Positions 25,777 to 34,900 of a stretch of 35,493 nt of DNA are shown here, piece after piece. Origin of the DNA: Planctomycetaceae bacterium (GTDB lineage: Bacteria > Planctomycetota > Planctomycetia > Pirellulales > Pirellulaceae); contig RECD01000191.1 of the NCBI GenBank assembly GCA_007694185.1, forward strand, positions 1-35,493, given 5' to 3'. The position numbers were made by a program, and so were the translations under genes. The notes below the pieces were generated by a model, which saw only the letters and a list, made by a program, of their open reading frames with translations, did no database searches and had not been told where the DNA came from. Each line of letters begins with the position of its first letter. Position 1 is the stretch's first letter.

Positions 25777-25814
25777 TCTTGACAAGAGCGGGAATGCTAC
25801 CAACGCTCTTGACA
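25777..25814. promoter_or_regulatory. Paired TTGACA boxes and inverted repeat in the ppiD-like/topA divergent region
   Basis: TTGACA occurs twice on the plus strand (25779-25784, 25809-25814), each perfect to the -35 consensus. The first lies in the palindrome TCTTG-A-CAAGA (25777-25787). CAAGAGCG (25783-25790) and CGCTCTTG (25804-25811) form a perfect 8-bp inverted repeat with a 13-nt spacer. No strong -10 follows either box at 16-18 bp, so this is a regulatory or structural site that may or may not be the topA promoter. Confidence 0.4.
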
Positions 25815-25934
25815 TTCGATTTCGGTCAGATCAATCCGTCAGGGTAACGCCCCGCAAAACGGAGGGTCAAGCCGGATTGCGTCGACATCGGGTCGGAAGC
25901 ACGTTCCCGTTCATTCCCCACCGCAGCAGAGTTC

Positions 25935-28700
25935 ATGGCGAAGTCAACCGGCAAAAGTTTGGTGATCGTCGAATCACCCGCCAAAGCGAAGACGATCGCC
26001 AAGTTCCTCGGCAGCGGCTTTCAGGTCGAGGCCAGTATCGGCCACGTCCGCGATTTGCCGCGAAATCGGGCTGACATGCCCGAACAATACAAGCGGGAGC
26101 CGTGGGCCTACCTGGCGGTGAACGTCAACGAGTCGTTCCAGCCGATTTATGTCGTTCCCGACGAGAAAAAGAAGCAAGTCACCAAGCTGAAACAGGCCCT
26201 CAAGGAGGCTGACAATCTTTACCTGGCGACGGACGAAGACCGAGAAGGGGAAGCGATCTCGTGGCACCTGCACGAATTGCTGAAGCCGAAGGTCCCCGTT
26301 TACCGGCTGGTGTTCCACGAAATCACGAAGGAAGCGATCCAAGCCGCGTTGGATTCCCCGCGCAAGATCGACGAGGCGCTCGTCCAAGCCCAAGAAACTC
26401 GCCGAATCCTCGACCGGCTGTACGGTTACGACGTCTCCGCCTTGCTCTGGAAAGTCGTCGGTGGGGGGCTGTCAGCCGGTCGTGTCCAAAGCGTCGCCGT
26501 GCGGCTGATCGTCCAGCGGGAACGGGAACGGATCGCGTTCCACAGCGCCACCTACTGGGATCTCGAAGCGAAGTTCAAGACCGCCGGGGGCGAATCGTTC
26601 GTCGCGACACTGGCCGAACTCGATGGCCGCAAGCTGCCGGTCGGCAAGGACTTCGATTCCGCCACCGGCTTGCTGAAAAACCGCAATTTGATGCTGCTCG
26701 ATGAGGCCGCCGCGAACACACTCGCCCAGCGACTCCGCTCGGCCGATTTCCGCGTGACGAATGTCGAGGTCAAGCCGTTTTCGGAACGTCCCCGAGCCCC
26801 GTTCACGACCAGCACGCTGCAACAGGAAGCGAACCGCAAATTCGGCTTCACCGCCCGCCGGACGATGCAGGCGGCCCAGCGGCTGTACGAAAACGGTTAC
26901 ATCACCTACATGCGGACCGACAGCACCACGTTGAGTCAGGAGGCGATCGGTGCGGCTCGCGATCTGGTCAAAAGCGTCTACGGGCAGGAATTCCTGAACC
27001 CGGAAGTACGGATCTATTCGAAAAAGGTGAAGAACGCACAGGAAGCTCACGAGGCGATCCGCCCGGCCGGTACCCCGTTCCGCCTCCCCGCGGCCCTGCG
27101 CGGAGAACTCGACGGCGACCAATTCCGCCTGTTCGAAATGATTTGGAAACGAACGATCGCCTGCCAAATGGCCGACGCCCGCAAACAACGGGTCACGGTG
27201 ACGATCCAAGGGGACGGGGCGACCTTCACCGCCAGCGGCACGAGCATCGAGTTCGAGGGTTTTCTCAGGGCTTACGTCGAAGGAAGCGACGATCCCGCGG
27301 CGGAATTGGCGGACAAAGAAACCTTCCTCCCCAACGTCCGCAAAGAGGAACGTTTGACTGGCGAACGGATCGAACCGAAGGGCCACACGACTCAGCCCCC
27401 CGCACGGTACAGCGAAGCGTCGCTGACCCGGGCACTCGAAGAAAAAGGGATCGGCCGGCCGAGCACCTACGCGTCGATCATCGACACGATCCAAGCCCGT
27501 AATTACGTCTACAAAAAAGGAAACGCGCTCGTCCCGAGCTGGACCGCGTTCCTGGTGATCCGAGTGATGGAGGAACACTTCACCGAACTGGTCGATTACG
27601 AATTCACGGCCCAGATGGAGGATTTCCTCGACTCGATCAGCCGCAAGGAAGCGGAAGCGTCGACCTACCTCCGCGAGTTCTACTTCGGTAGCGCCACGCC
27701 AGAAATCGACGGCCGCGTCGGACTGAAGCCGCGGCTGGAAGGGGCGTCGATCAAACCGCTCGAGATGGCTCGATTTTCCCTCGGCGTGCCGACGGAAGGG
27801 CCGAACGTCGAGGAAGTTTTCGTCCGCGTCGGCAAATATGGCCCCAGCGTCGAACAAGGTGAACGCCGCGTCAGTGTCCCGGATGACCTAGCACCGGACG
27901 AAATGACGTTGCCGGTCGCGCTGGAACTGCTCGCTTCGGGCGAACGCCAAAACGAACCGCTGGGGGTTCATCCCGAATCCGGCCAACCGATCTTCATGAA
28001 GATCGGACGGTTCGGCCCCTACGTCCAATTGGGCGACAACGACGACCCGGAAAAGAAAAACCGCTCGTTGCTCAAGGGGATGCTTCCCGAAGAATTGACG
28101 ATCGACGTCGCCTGCAAGCTGCTCGCGCTTCCCCGCGATCTTGGCCAACACCCCGAACTCGGCGAACCGATCGAAGCGAATGACGGCCGCTACGGTCCCT
28201 ACATCCGCTGTGGCAAAGAAACGCGATCGCTCCCGGCCGGCGTCAGCCCCTTGGATGTGTCGAGAGAACAGGCGATCGAGATCCTCAAGCAACCCAAGCA
28301 ACGCGGGCGGGCGGCCCCCAAAGAACCGATCCGGGTGTTCGACGCCTCACCGATCACTGAGCAACCCGTACGGCTGCTGGAAGGCCGTTTCGGGCCCTAC
28401 GTCGCCGACGGCGTGACGAACGCCTCGTTGCCCAAAGGTATCCCGCCGGAAACGTTGACCTTCGAAGCGGCGCTCGAACTGCTCGCCGAACGTGCCGCCA
28501 AGGGGCCGACGAAGAAAGCGGCCAAGAAAGGCGGTGCGAAGAAATCAGCCGGCAAGGCCGCCAAGAAGAAATCGGCAGGCAAGGCGACCAAGAAAAAGGC
28601 CGCTACGGACGGTACCGCCACGAAATCGCCGACCAAAAAGAAAGCCGCCACCAAGTCAAAAGCGGCCAGCAAAAAAGGCGTCGTGAAAAAGAAAAGCTGA
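25935..28700 (+). CDS. topA: DNA topoisomerase I (type IA)
   Basis: TopA relaxes negative supercoils by transient single-strand cleavage. The TOPRIM domain has E13 (VIVESPAKAKT) and D100/D102 (DEDREGEAI) for metal binding; the nucleophile is Y325 in ITYMRTDST; ALEEKGIGRPSTYASII is the second conserved block. In place of C-terminal zinc ribbons there are four repeats of the GRFGPYV type (around KYGPSV, RFGPYVQLG, RYGPYIRCG, RFGPYVADG). Residues 854-921 form a Lys/Ala/Thr-rich tail like eukaryotic histone H1 C-termini (AAKKGGAKKSAGKAAKKKS), expected to bind DNA without sequence preference. At 921 residues it is longer than the E. coli enzyme (865). A gene for a small basic protein follows 96 bp downstream. 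Confidence 0.96.
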   Translation: MAKSTGKSLVIVESPAKAKTIAKFLGSGFQVEASIGHVRDLPRNRADMPEQYKREPWAYLAVNVNESFQPIYVVPDEKKKQVTKLKQALKEADNLYLATDEDREGEAISWHLHELLKPKVPVYRLVFHEITKEAIQAALDSPRKIDEALVQAQETRRILDRLYGYDVSALLWKVVGGGLSAGRVQSVAVRLIVQRERERIAFHSATYWDLEAKFKTAGGESFVATLAELDGRKLPVGKDFDSATGLLKNRNLMLLDEAAANTLAQRLRSADFRVTNVEVKPFSERPRAPFTTSTLQQEANRKFGFTARRTMQAAQRLYENGYITYMRTDSTTLSQEAIGAARDLVKSVYGQEFLNPEVRIYSKKVKNAQEAHEAIRPAGTPFRLPAALRGELDGDQFRLFEMIWKRTIACQMADARKQRVTVTIQGDGATFTASGTSIEFEGFLRAYVEGSDDPAAELADKETFLPNVRKEERLTGERIEPKGHTTQPPARYSEASLTRALEEKGIGRPSTYASIIDTIQARNYVYKKGNALVPSWTAFLVIRVMEEHFTELVDYEFTAQMEDFLDSISRKEAEASTYLREFYFGSATPEIDGRVGLKPRLEGASIKPLEMARFSLGVPTEGPNVEEVFVRVGKYGPSVEQGERRVSVPDDLAPDEMTLPVALELLASGERQNEPLGVHPESGQPIFMKIGRFGPYVQLGDNDDPEKKNRSLLKGMLPEELTIDVACKLLALPRDLGQHPELGEPIEANDGRYGPYIRCGKETRSLPAGVSPLDVSREQAIEILKQPKQRGRAAPKEPIRVFDASPITEQPVRLLEGRFGPYVADGVTNASLPKGIPPETLTFEAALELLAERAAKGPTKKAAKKGGAKKSAGKAAKKKSAGKATKKKAATDGTATKSPTKKKAATKSKAASKKGVVKKKS

Positions 28701-28796
28701 CTGCCCCGGTTGCCAAACCGACGGCGGAGGATAACTTGCCAGATCCATTCGCACCCATTTTTCCCTCCCAATTTCCCAAGATCGTCGAGAAATCAG

Positions 28797-28976
28797 ATGG
28801 CCGGAACCGAACGTCAACGAGAACTTCGTCGTCTCCGCACCCGCACCCGCAAGACGCGAGCCCTGGTGGCCAAAGGCAAGAAAGCGAACCCCGCCGCGAA
28901 AGCCGAATTGGCTCGGAAGTTGAAGAAACTGACCCCCGGAGCGGACATCATCATCGCCCGAGAAGGCTGGCTGTAA
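28797..28976 (+). CDS. Small basic protein, probably DUF6800 family
   Basis: A 59-residue protein: an Arg/Lys-rich helix (RQRELRRLRTRTRKTRAL), a second basic helix (AKAELARKLKKLTPGA), and a C-terminal strand ending IIIAREGWL. It resembles the small DUF6800 proteins I associate with planctomycetes; this is from memory. It lies 96 bp after topA on the same strand and may share its transcript. The ATG at 28797 has only a weak purine-rich site upstream. A clear GGAGG at 28726-28730 is placed for a TTG at 28736 in another frame, which I do not consider coding. RNA or DNA binding is plausible from charge alone; function unknown. Confidence 0.7.
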   Translation: MAGTERQRELRRLRTRTRKTRALVAKGKKANPAAKAELARKLKKLTPGADIIIAREGWL

Positions 28977-29069
28977 CCCTCCACCTCACCGCCAGTCAAC
29001 CCAAACAGCAGCCACCGCCTGCTCCCCCCAGCGCTCGATCGGACGGGTGGCCGAAGGGGTATCGCTCCC

Positions 29070-29372
29070 CCGAAAGGTGACGCCCACCTATCTTGGCGCG
29101 CCGAAACGCCGAAAGGTGACACCCACCTTGCTCGCCGAAAGGTGACACCCACCTTGCTAGCGTCCTTAGCAGTGGCGCTCCGAAAGGTGAGGCGCTCCGA
29201 AAGGTGACACCCACCTTGCTGTCACCCTTCGCAACAATTCCTAGCCCAGCGGGCGGCACATACTTGCCGGTGGCGTGAGCCACCGGAACCAGAAAAACAA
29301 ACGTCCCAAAGCCCGAAGGGCGACACATCGGCTCGGCGGATTGGGATCCCGAAAGGTGACACCCACCTTGCT
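29070..29372 (+). repeat. Dispersed repeat cluster, CCGAAAGGTGACACCCACCT type
   Basis: Six copies: 29070-29089 (one substitution, no TTGCT end), 29109-29132, 29135-29158, 29180-29190 (truncated), 29197-29220 and 29349-29372. Full copies are 24 bp, CCGAAAGGTGACACCCACCT followed by TGCT. Each contains AAGGTG-ACACC-CACCTT, a perfect 6-bp hairpin with a 5-nt loop. Spacing is irregular, so this is neither a CRISPR array nor a simple tandem repeat. The 800-bp gap between the DUF6800-like gene and tetR otherwise holds no gene. Confidence 0.85.
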
Positions 29373-29427
29373 GGCCCTCCGGGGATATCCGCGCCCAGCC
29401 CCGCCGTCATTCACCCCCGCCAAAAAA

Positions 29428-29500
29428 CTGCGCAAATCTGCGTAATCTGCGGACCAATCCAAAACCCGAGTCTGTCCGCAGATTTCACAGATTGACGCAG
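29428..29500. repeat. Long inverted repeat, 26-bp arms
   Basis: Arms at 29428-29453 and 29475-29500 match at 22 of 26 positions when one is reverse-complemented, separated by 21 bp. Each arm is itself built on a doubled AATCTGYG motif. AATCTGCG/TGCGGA-containing elements of this kind occur as dispersed intergenic repeats in several phyla; this one could be such an element or a non-autonomous mobile remnant. Confidence 0.75.
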
Positions 29501-29581
29501 AGTCTGAATCTATCCTTCAGGGATACCCGCGCACTGTTCCTGCCTCCGTCAGCACAAGCCTTCAAGTTGCGGACCAATCCA
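29448..29581 (+). repeat. Direct repeat TGCGGACCAATCCA flanking about 106 bp
   Basis: The 14-mer occurs at 29448-29461 and again, exactly, at 29568-29581. The first copy overlaps the inner end of the left arm of the inverted repeat. The interval contains the right arm, so the arrangement may reflect duplication or insertion of a repeat unit. Confidence 0.7.
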
Positions 29582-29728
29582 GGACGGATAGATCTCCGGC
29601 GGCACCCGTTGCACGGAGTGCCACCTCGTTCCGGGCTCATTAGCCCCTTCGGTTGCCCGTGTCCCGTGTCGCGCCGGCGGTTGCTGTAGCGGCGACCGCG
29701 AGTGCCAGTGACCGGGGGCGGCACTTCG

Positions 29729-29751
29729 AAAAATGACGCCTTGTCAATTTT
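29729..29751. promoter_or_regulatory. Candidate TetR operator
   Basis: AAAAATGAC-GCCTT-GTCAATTTT is a dyad with 8 of 9 arm positions matching around a 5-bp centre, overlapping the -35 box of the tetR-MFP-RND promoter. Position and symmetry fit autorepression by the TetR protein encoded next. Not tested. Confidence 0.5.
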
Positions 29752-29769
29752 TGGCCGGGAGGCTATCTT
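29741..29769 (+). promoter_or_regulatory. Candidate sigma-70 promoter of the efflux operon
   Basis: TTGTCA (29741-29746) and TATCTT (29764-29769) with a 17-bp spacer. The predicted start of transcription falls at or near the ATG at 29776, which would make the mRNA leaderless; alternatively GGGAGG at 29757-29762, 13 nt before the ATG, is a ribosome site and transcription starts further upstream. Confidence 0.5.
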
Positions 29770-29775
29770 GATTGC

Positions 29776-30567
29776 ATGATGCGATTGACCCCCAAGCAGC
29801 AGCAGATCCGGTTTCGTGAGACGCAGATCCTGGAGCTCGCGCGGCCGATGATCGCCGATGGCGGGTTGTCCGCGCTGAGCATGGACGCGATCGCGCACGA
29901 ATTGCAGACGGCCAAAGGGACGATTTACAACCACTTCCCCAACAAGGAAGAGATCGTCTTGGCGTTGGCGGTGCAGGCGCTCGACCTGCGGCTTTCGCTG
30001 TTCAACCGCGCGGTGATGATCCGCGGCGGGTCGCGGCAACGGATCGCGGCCATCGGTATCGCTTGTGAGGTCTATGTCGACGAGTATTCCGAGTGGTTTC
30101 GGGCCGAACAGATCATCCGGCATGAAACGGTTTGGGGGAAAACGTCCGAAAAACGTCAGGAAATCCTGAATACCTGTGAAATTCGCTGCATGGATACGGT
30201 AGCCGGGGTGATCCGCGACGCGGTCGCCGCAGGCGATTTGGAAATGTCCGCGGCAGGGGCGATCGAAGACATCTGCTTCGGCCTCTGGTCGCTGGTTTAT
30301 GGTGGTCTGGTTTTGGAAGCGACCAGCCCGTCGCTTGCGGACGTCGGCATCGGCGACGCACGGGGGGCGATCCGGCGTAATTGCAACGCGCTGCTGGACG
30401 GGTTGGGTTGGCGGCCGTTCTACGAACCGGCCGCCTACGCGGCGTGGGTCGAGCAGGTTCACGAATGCTTGGTGACGCACGTAGCAAGCTCGAAGCCTGG
30501 CGTGGTTGCCTTGCCCGGGCGAGCGGACGCGACCGCGCGGGCGGAAAAGCAGGGGGGGAGAAAATGA
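29776..30567 (+). CDS. TetR-family transcriptional regulator
   Basis: A 263-residue repressor-type regulator. The N-terminal DNA-binding domain has the TetR helix-turn-helix at about residues 35-56 (LSMDAIAHELQTAKGTIYNHFPNKEEI); the C-terminal domain should bind a ligand and dimerise. It is longer than typical TetR proteins (about 200), ending in a basic tail. It is the first gene of the efflux operon; its TGA overlaps the ATG of the membrane-fusion gene (ATGA), so it is likely to control the operon. Start at 29776; an ATG one codon on (29779) is equally possible. Confidence 0.9.
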   Translation: MMRLTPKQQQIRFRETQILELARPMIADGGLSALSMDAIAHELQTAKGTIYNHFPNKEEIVLALAVQALDLRLSLFNRAVMIRGGSRQRIAAIGIACEVYVDEYSEWFRAEQIIRHETVWGKTSEKRQEILNTCEIRCMDTVAGVIRDAVAAGDLEMSAAGAIEDICFGLWSLVYGGLVLEATSPSLADVGIGDARGAIRRNCNALLDGLGWRPFYEPAAYAAWVEQVHECLVTHVASSKPGVVALPGRADATARAEKQGGRK

Positions 30568-31997
30568 CGTGGGCTCAAGAACGTTGGTGGGTGTTGGCAT
30601 CGCCGGTGCTGTTGGCGGTGTCCGTGGGTGGCGTGGCGGCCGGGGTCCTGCGGGCTCGCACAGCGGAGCATCGCGGTGCGACAGCGGCCGGCTCGGCCAC
30701 GGCGCCGCCGCTGCCAGTGCGGGTGCTGGTTTTAGGTGAGCTGGCGCCGCCCCAGATCGCCGATCGTTATCGCGGCGTGATCGTCGCCAGCAAAGAAGCC
30801 GAATTGGCCTTCCGGCGCAGCGGTCGGGTGGAGTCGATCGACGTCAAGGAAGGGGCGGCGGTGAAGCGGGGCGAGCGGTTGGCGAGTCTCGACGCTTCGG
30901 ATTTGGAGGCCCAGATCACCGGCGCACGGTCGCAGGTCGCGGAAGCGGAGGCTTTGTTGGCGGAAATGGTCGCCGGGCCGCGTCAGCAGACGATCGAGGC
31001 GGCGTATGCGGAGGTCCGCCGGTTGGAAGCGACGGTCGAATTGGCTCGGTCGACGGCGAGCCGGCAGCGTTCGTTGCTGGACGTGAACGCTTCGAGTGAA
31101 CAGCAATACGACGACGCCCGCTCGTCGCTCGATCAGCAGTCGGCCGCGCTTTCTGTCGCTCAACAAAGGCTCAGTGAATTGCAAGAAGGGACGCGAGCCG
31201 AGCAGATCGACGCGCAACGATCCCGGGTCGAGGGGTTGCGGGCACGCTTGCGATCGTTGGAGGTGGACCTGGAGGACAGCCGCATCGTGGCGCCGTTTAA
31301 TGGGCTGATCGCCCGACGATATCTCGATGAGGGGGCGGTGGTCGGACCGGACACACGAGCGATGCGGTTGTTGCAAGTCGATCCGCTGGAGGCCCGCTTT
31401 GGTGTTTCGCACGACGACGCGGTTTCGATCCGGGTCGGCCAACCGGTGACGTTGACGCTCGATCAGGAAACGTTCCGCGCGGTCGTTTCGCGGATCGAAC
31501 CGGAAGTCGACCTGCTGACTCGAACTCAGGGACTGTACGTCACGATCGAGGCGGGCGAGTTGGGCGGTGCGGGCGAGGCCGGCAGCGAAAGCGGTATGGC
31601 CGAACGCCGGTCAGGTGGACTGTCGGCGGGGGAATCCGGGCGTTCCGATTCGGTGGCTTGGCGGCGGCGTGTGGTGCCGGGGCAAACGGTCAGTCTGTCG
31701 CTCTCTTCGGCGATTTCCGGCGGCGATGGGATGCAAAGGTTCGCGTCGGATGCGACGGATGAATTGTGGGTGCCGTTGACCGCTTTGGCTCGTGCCGAAC
31801 GTGGTCTGTGGTCGTTGTTCGCCGTCATCGATGGTTCGGACGGCGGTCAGCTTGTCGAGCGGCGGGAGGTGCAGGTGTTGGCGATCGAAGCCGAATCGGC
31901 TCGGGTCGCCGGGGCGTTGATCGCGGCGGGAGATCGGGTCGTTGTAGGGGCGTTGCACCGGATCGTGCCTGGCATGAAAGTCGAGCCGCTGCGATGA
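30564..31997 (+). CDS. RND efflux periplasmic adaptor (membrane-fusion protein)
   Basis: A 477-residue HlyD/AcrA-type adaptor linking an inner-membrane RND pump to an outer-membrane channel. Residues about 9-29 are a membrane anchor (WVLASPVLLAVSVGGVAAGVL), with no lipobox Cys. The lipoyl half-motifs are GRVESIDVKEGAAVKRGERLASLD and IVAPFNGLIARRYLDEGAVV, and between them lies a long coiled-coil hairpin (about 100-230). Beta-barrel and membrane-proximal domains follow, with a Gly/Ser/Arg-rich insert near residues 335-370. The frame is open back to 30381, but the ATG at 30564 follows a run of GGGGGGGAG and overlaps the tetR stop by 4 bp. It overlaps the RND gene by 4 bp. Confidence 0.93.
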   Translation: MTWAQERWWVLASPVLLAVSVGGVAAGVLRARTAEHRGATAAGSATAPPLPVRVLVLGELAPPQIADRYRGVIVASKEAELAFRRSGRVESIDVKEGAAVKRGERLASLDASDLEAQITGARSQVAEAEALLAEMVAGPRQQTIEAAYAEVRRLEATVELARSTASRQRSLLDVNASSEQQYDDARSSLDQQSAALSVAQQRLSELQEGTRAEQIDAQRSRVEGLRARLRSLEVDLEDSRIVAPFNGLIARRYLDEGAVVGPDTRAMRLLQVDPLEARFGVSHDDAVSIRVGQPVTLTLDQETFRAVVSRIEPEVDLLTRTQGLYVTIEAGELGGAGEAGSESGMAERRSGGLSAGESGRSDSVAWRRRVVPGQTVSLSLSSAISGGDGMQRFASDATDELWVPLTALARAERGLWSLFAVIDGSDGGQLVERREVQVLAIEAESARVAGALIAAGDRVVVGALHRIVPGMKVEPLR

Positions 31998-34900
31998 CGG
32001 CAACGGGAACCACCGCCGGTCGGGATCGAGACTTGGTCGACGGGCGGCACCCGCCGGGCGGTTGGGCTACGCGGCTCGTTCATGACCGTCGGCTGTTGGT
32101 GCTGATCCTGTTGCTGGTCTGCGTCGGGGGGCTGTCGAGCGTCGCGATATTGCCGCGGATGGAAGACCCAGAGTTGACCAAGCGGGTGGCGATCGTCACG
32201 ACGCGGTTGCCGGGGGCGGACGCGACGCGGGTCGAGGCGTTGATCACGGAAAAGATCGAAGACGGCTTGCGGGAGATCGAAGAGATCAAGGAGTTGCGGT
32301 CGCAAAGTCGGCCGGGGATCAGCAGCATCACGATCGAACTGCAGGACGCGGTGACGCGATCGGATGAGGTCTGGTCGAAGGTGCGCGGCAAGCTCGAGGA
32401 TTCCCTGCCACTCCTGCCGGCTCAAGCGTCGCGTCCCCAATTCGATGATTTGGAGGTGCGGGCCTTTGCGCGGATCGTGTCGGTCGTTTGGGAGGGTGGG
32501 GGCGAGCCTGATTATGGCGTGTTGCGGAGGGCGGCGAAGAACTTGCAGGACCGTTTGCAAGCGATCCCCGGGACGGAAACGGTCGATCGTTTTGGCGACC
32601 CGGGTGAGGAGGTTTTGGTCCGGGTCGACCCGCAGCGTGTCGCGGCGCTCGGATTGGCGACGGATGATTTGGCAGGACAATTGGCGGCTTACGACGCCAA
32701 GGATGCGGCCGGCACGGTCCGCGGCCGCGATTTGAACCTGGCCGTCCAGGTCGGCAATCAATTTTACCGGTTGGCCGATATCGCTCGAGCTGATATTCGC
32801 GGGGCGGACGGCCGTTTTGTGCGGCTCGATCAGGTCGCCGAGGTCGGGCTGGCGACGCCCGACCCGATGCCACGGCAGGCCCGTCACGGCGATCTGCCCG
32901 CCATCTCGCTCGGCGTCTTGATCCGCCCTGAAGTCCGGATCGATCATTGGTCGGACCGAGCGGACCGGACGTTGGCGGCATTCGTCGAGGAGTTGCCGGC
33001 CGGATTGGGGATCGTGGAAGTCATGAACCAAGCCGGCTATGTCAACAATCGGCTCAGCGGTTTGGTTTCGAACATGGCGGCGGGCGGCGTGGCGGTCTGC
33101 GTCGTGATCCTGTTGTTGATGGGTTGGCGGAGTGCCTTGGTGGTCGCGTCGACGCTACCGCTGACGATTCTGACCGTCCTGTTCGCGATGCGGGTGCTGG
33201 GGATTCCGGTTCACCAGATGTCGGTCACCGGGTTGATCATCGCCTTGGGGTTGTTGATCGACAACGCGATCGTCGTCGCGGACGAGGTCCACTCGGAACT
33301 CGGCGAGGGCCGGACGCCGGCGGACGCGGTGGCGAGCGTCGTGCGGCGGTTGAGCGTGCCGTTGCTCGGCAGCACGTTGACGACGGCTTTCGCTTTCACG
33401 CCGATCGTGTTGATGCCGGGACCGGCGGGCGAATTCGTCGGGTCGATCGCGACGAGTGTCATCTTGGCGATCTTCGCCTCACTGGTTTATTCGCTGACGG
33501 TGATCGCCAGTTTCGCGGCTTTGTTCATTCGGGTGTTGCCGCGGCAGCGTCGTGATGGCGGCGGGCCGAACGCTGCTGCCGCGCCGGGCGGGATCGTCAA
33601 CTCGCTTCGAACCGGTTGGCAGGAAGGGGTGTATTCGGCCAGATTGGCCGCCGGATATCGCCGACTGCTCGGTTCGCTGTTTCGCCATCCTAAGTCGGCG
33701 ATCGCGTTGACGTTGGTGCTGCCGATCACCGGGTTTGTGATCGCGCCGATGTTACCTGAGCAGTTCTTTCCGCCGTCGGATCGCGACCAATTTCATATCG
33801 AAATCGAATTGGAAACGGGGGCGTCGCTCGCCGGCACGCGGCGCGTGGCGGAACGGGTCGACGCGGTGCTGGCGGAGGAACCGATCGAGCAAGTCGATTG
33901 GTACTTTGGCGAGAGCGCGCCGAACTTTTATTACAACGTCATCTCCAACCGGAAGGGAACGCCGAACTTCGGCCAGGCGATCGTGCGGACCGGGGCCCCG
34001 GAGCAGGTCGGCGGGATGATCCGTCGTTTGCAGACACGATTGGATCGCGAAGTCCCGGACGCGCGGATTTTGGTTCGGCAATTGGAGCAGGGGCCGCCCT
34101 TTGACGCGCCGGTCGAAGTCCGCCTGTTCGGCCCGGATCTCGATCGGCTGACGGCGCTCGGCGACGAGGTTCGCTCGATCCTGGCCGGCGTGCCGTTGGT
34201 CACTCACACCCGCAGTCTGCTGGGGGAAACGTTAGCCAAGGCGACACTCGACGTCGACGCGCAGTCCGCCTCCATGGCGGGATTGACGCCGAGTCAAATT
34301 GCGGATCAGGTGCAAATGTCGCTGGACGGCCGGATCGGCGGGACGTTGTTGCAAGAGACGGAAGAGTTGCCGGTTAGGGTGCGGACCGATGACCCGGCGC
34401 GGTCGGAGGTGGCGGGATTACGATCGATCGAGCTGGTGTCGGCTCGGCAGGATTCGGCCGCGACGTCGGCAGGTGGTCCACGCTCAGGACAATCGGGATC
34501 GGGGCGTCAAGTTGCCGGGACTTCGGGGACGGGATCGGCGGGTGGCGGCACCTCGATGGTGCCGCTGGCGGCCGTCTCAAAATTGAGGTTGGAGCCGCAA
34601 CCGGGTGTGATCGTGCGGTTGAATCGGCGGAGGTTGAACGAGGTCGGTGCGTACTTGGTCGCCGGAGCGTTGCCGTCGATCGTGTTGAGTGATTTCCAGG
34701 AGCGGTTGGCCGCCAGTGACTTTCGGTTACCCCCAGGGTACGAGTTGACTTACGGGGGCGAGGCGTCCAAACGGGATGACGCGGTCGGCAACTTGTTGGC
34801 CAGTGTCGGCTTTTTGCTGGCGTTGATGGTGGCGACGTTGGTCTTGTCGCTCGGTTCGTTCCGCTTGGCGGCGATCATCGGCGCCGTCGGTGGGTTGTCG

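Noticed and set aside
28736-29080. TTG-initiated frame with a perfect GGAGG 5 nt upstream, overlapping the small basic protein gene
   Set aside because: The overlapping protein has a coherent basic-helix design and a conserved-looking end; this frame degenerates into Pro/Gln/Ser-rich sequence. A short leader peptide coupled to the small gene cannot be fully excluded.
29070-29372. CRISPR array
   Set aside because: Repeats are present but spacers vary from 2 to about 130 bp, one copy is truncated, and no cas genes lie nearby.
29485-30600. Minus-strand open frame of 371 codons across the tetR gene
   Set aside because: A shadow of tetR; the plus-strand protein carries a clear helix-turn-helix and overlaps the adaptor gene properly.
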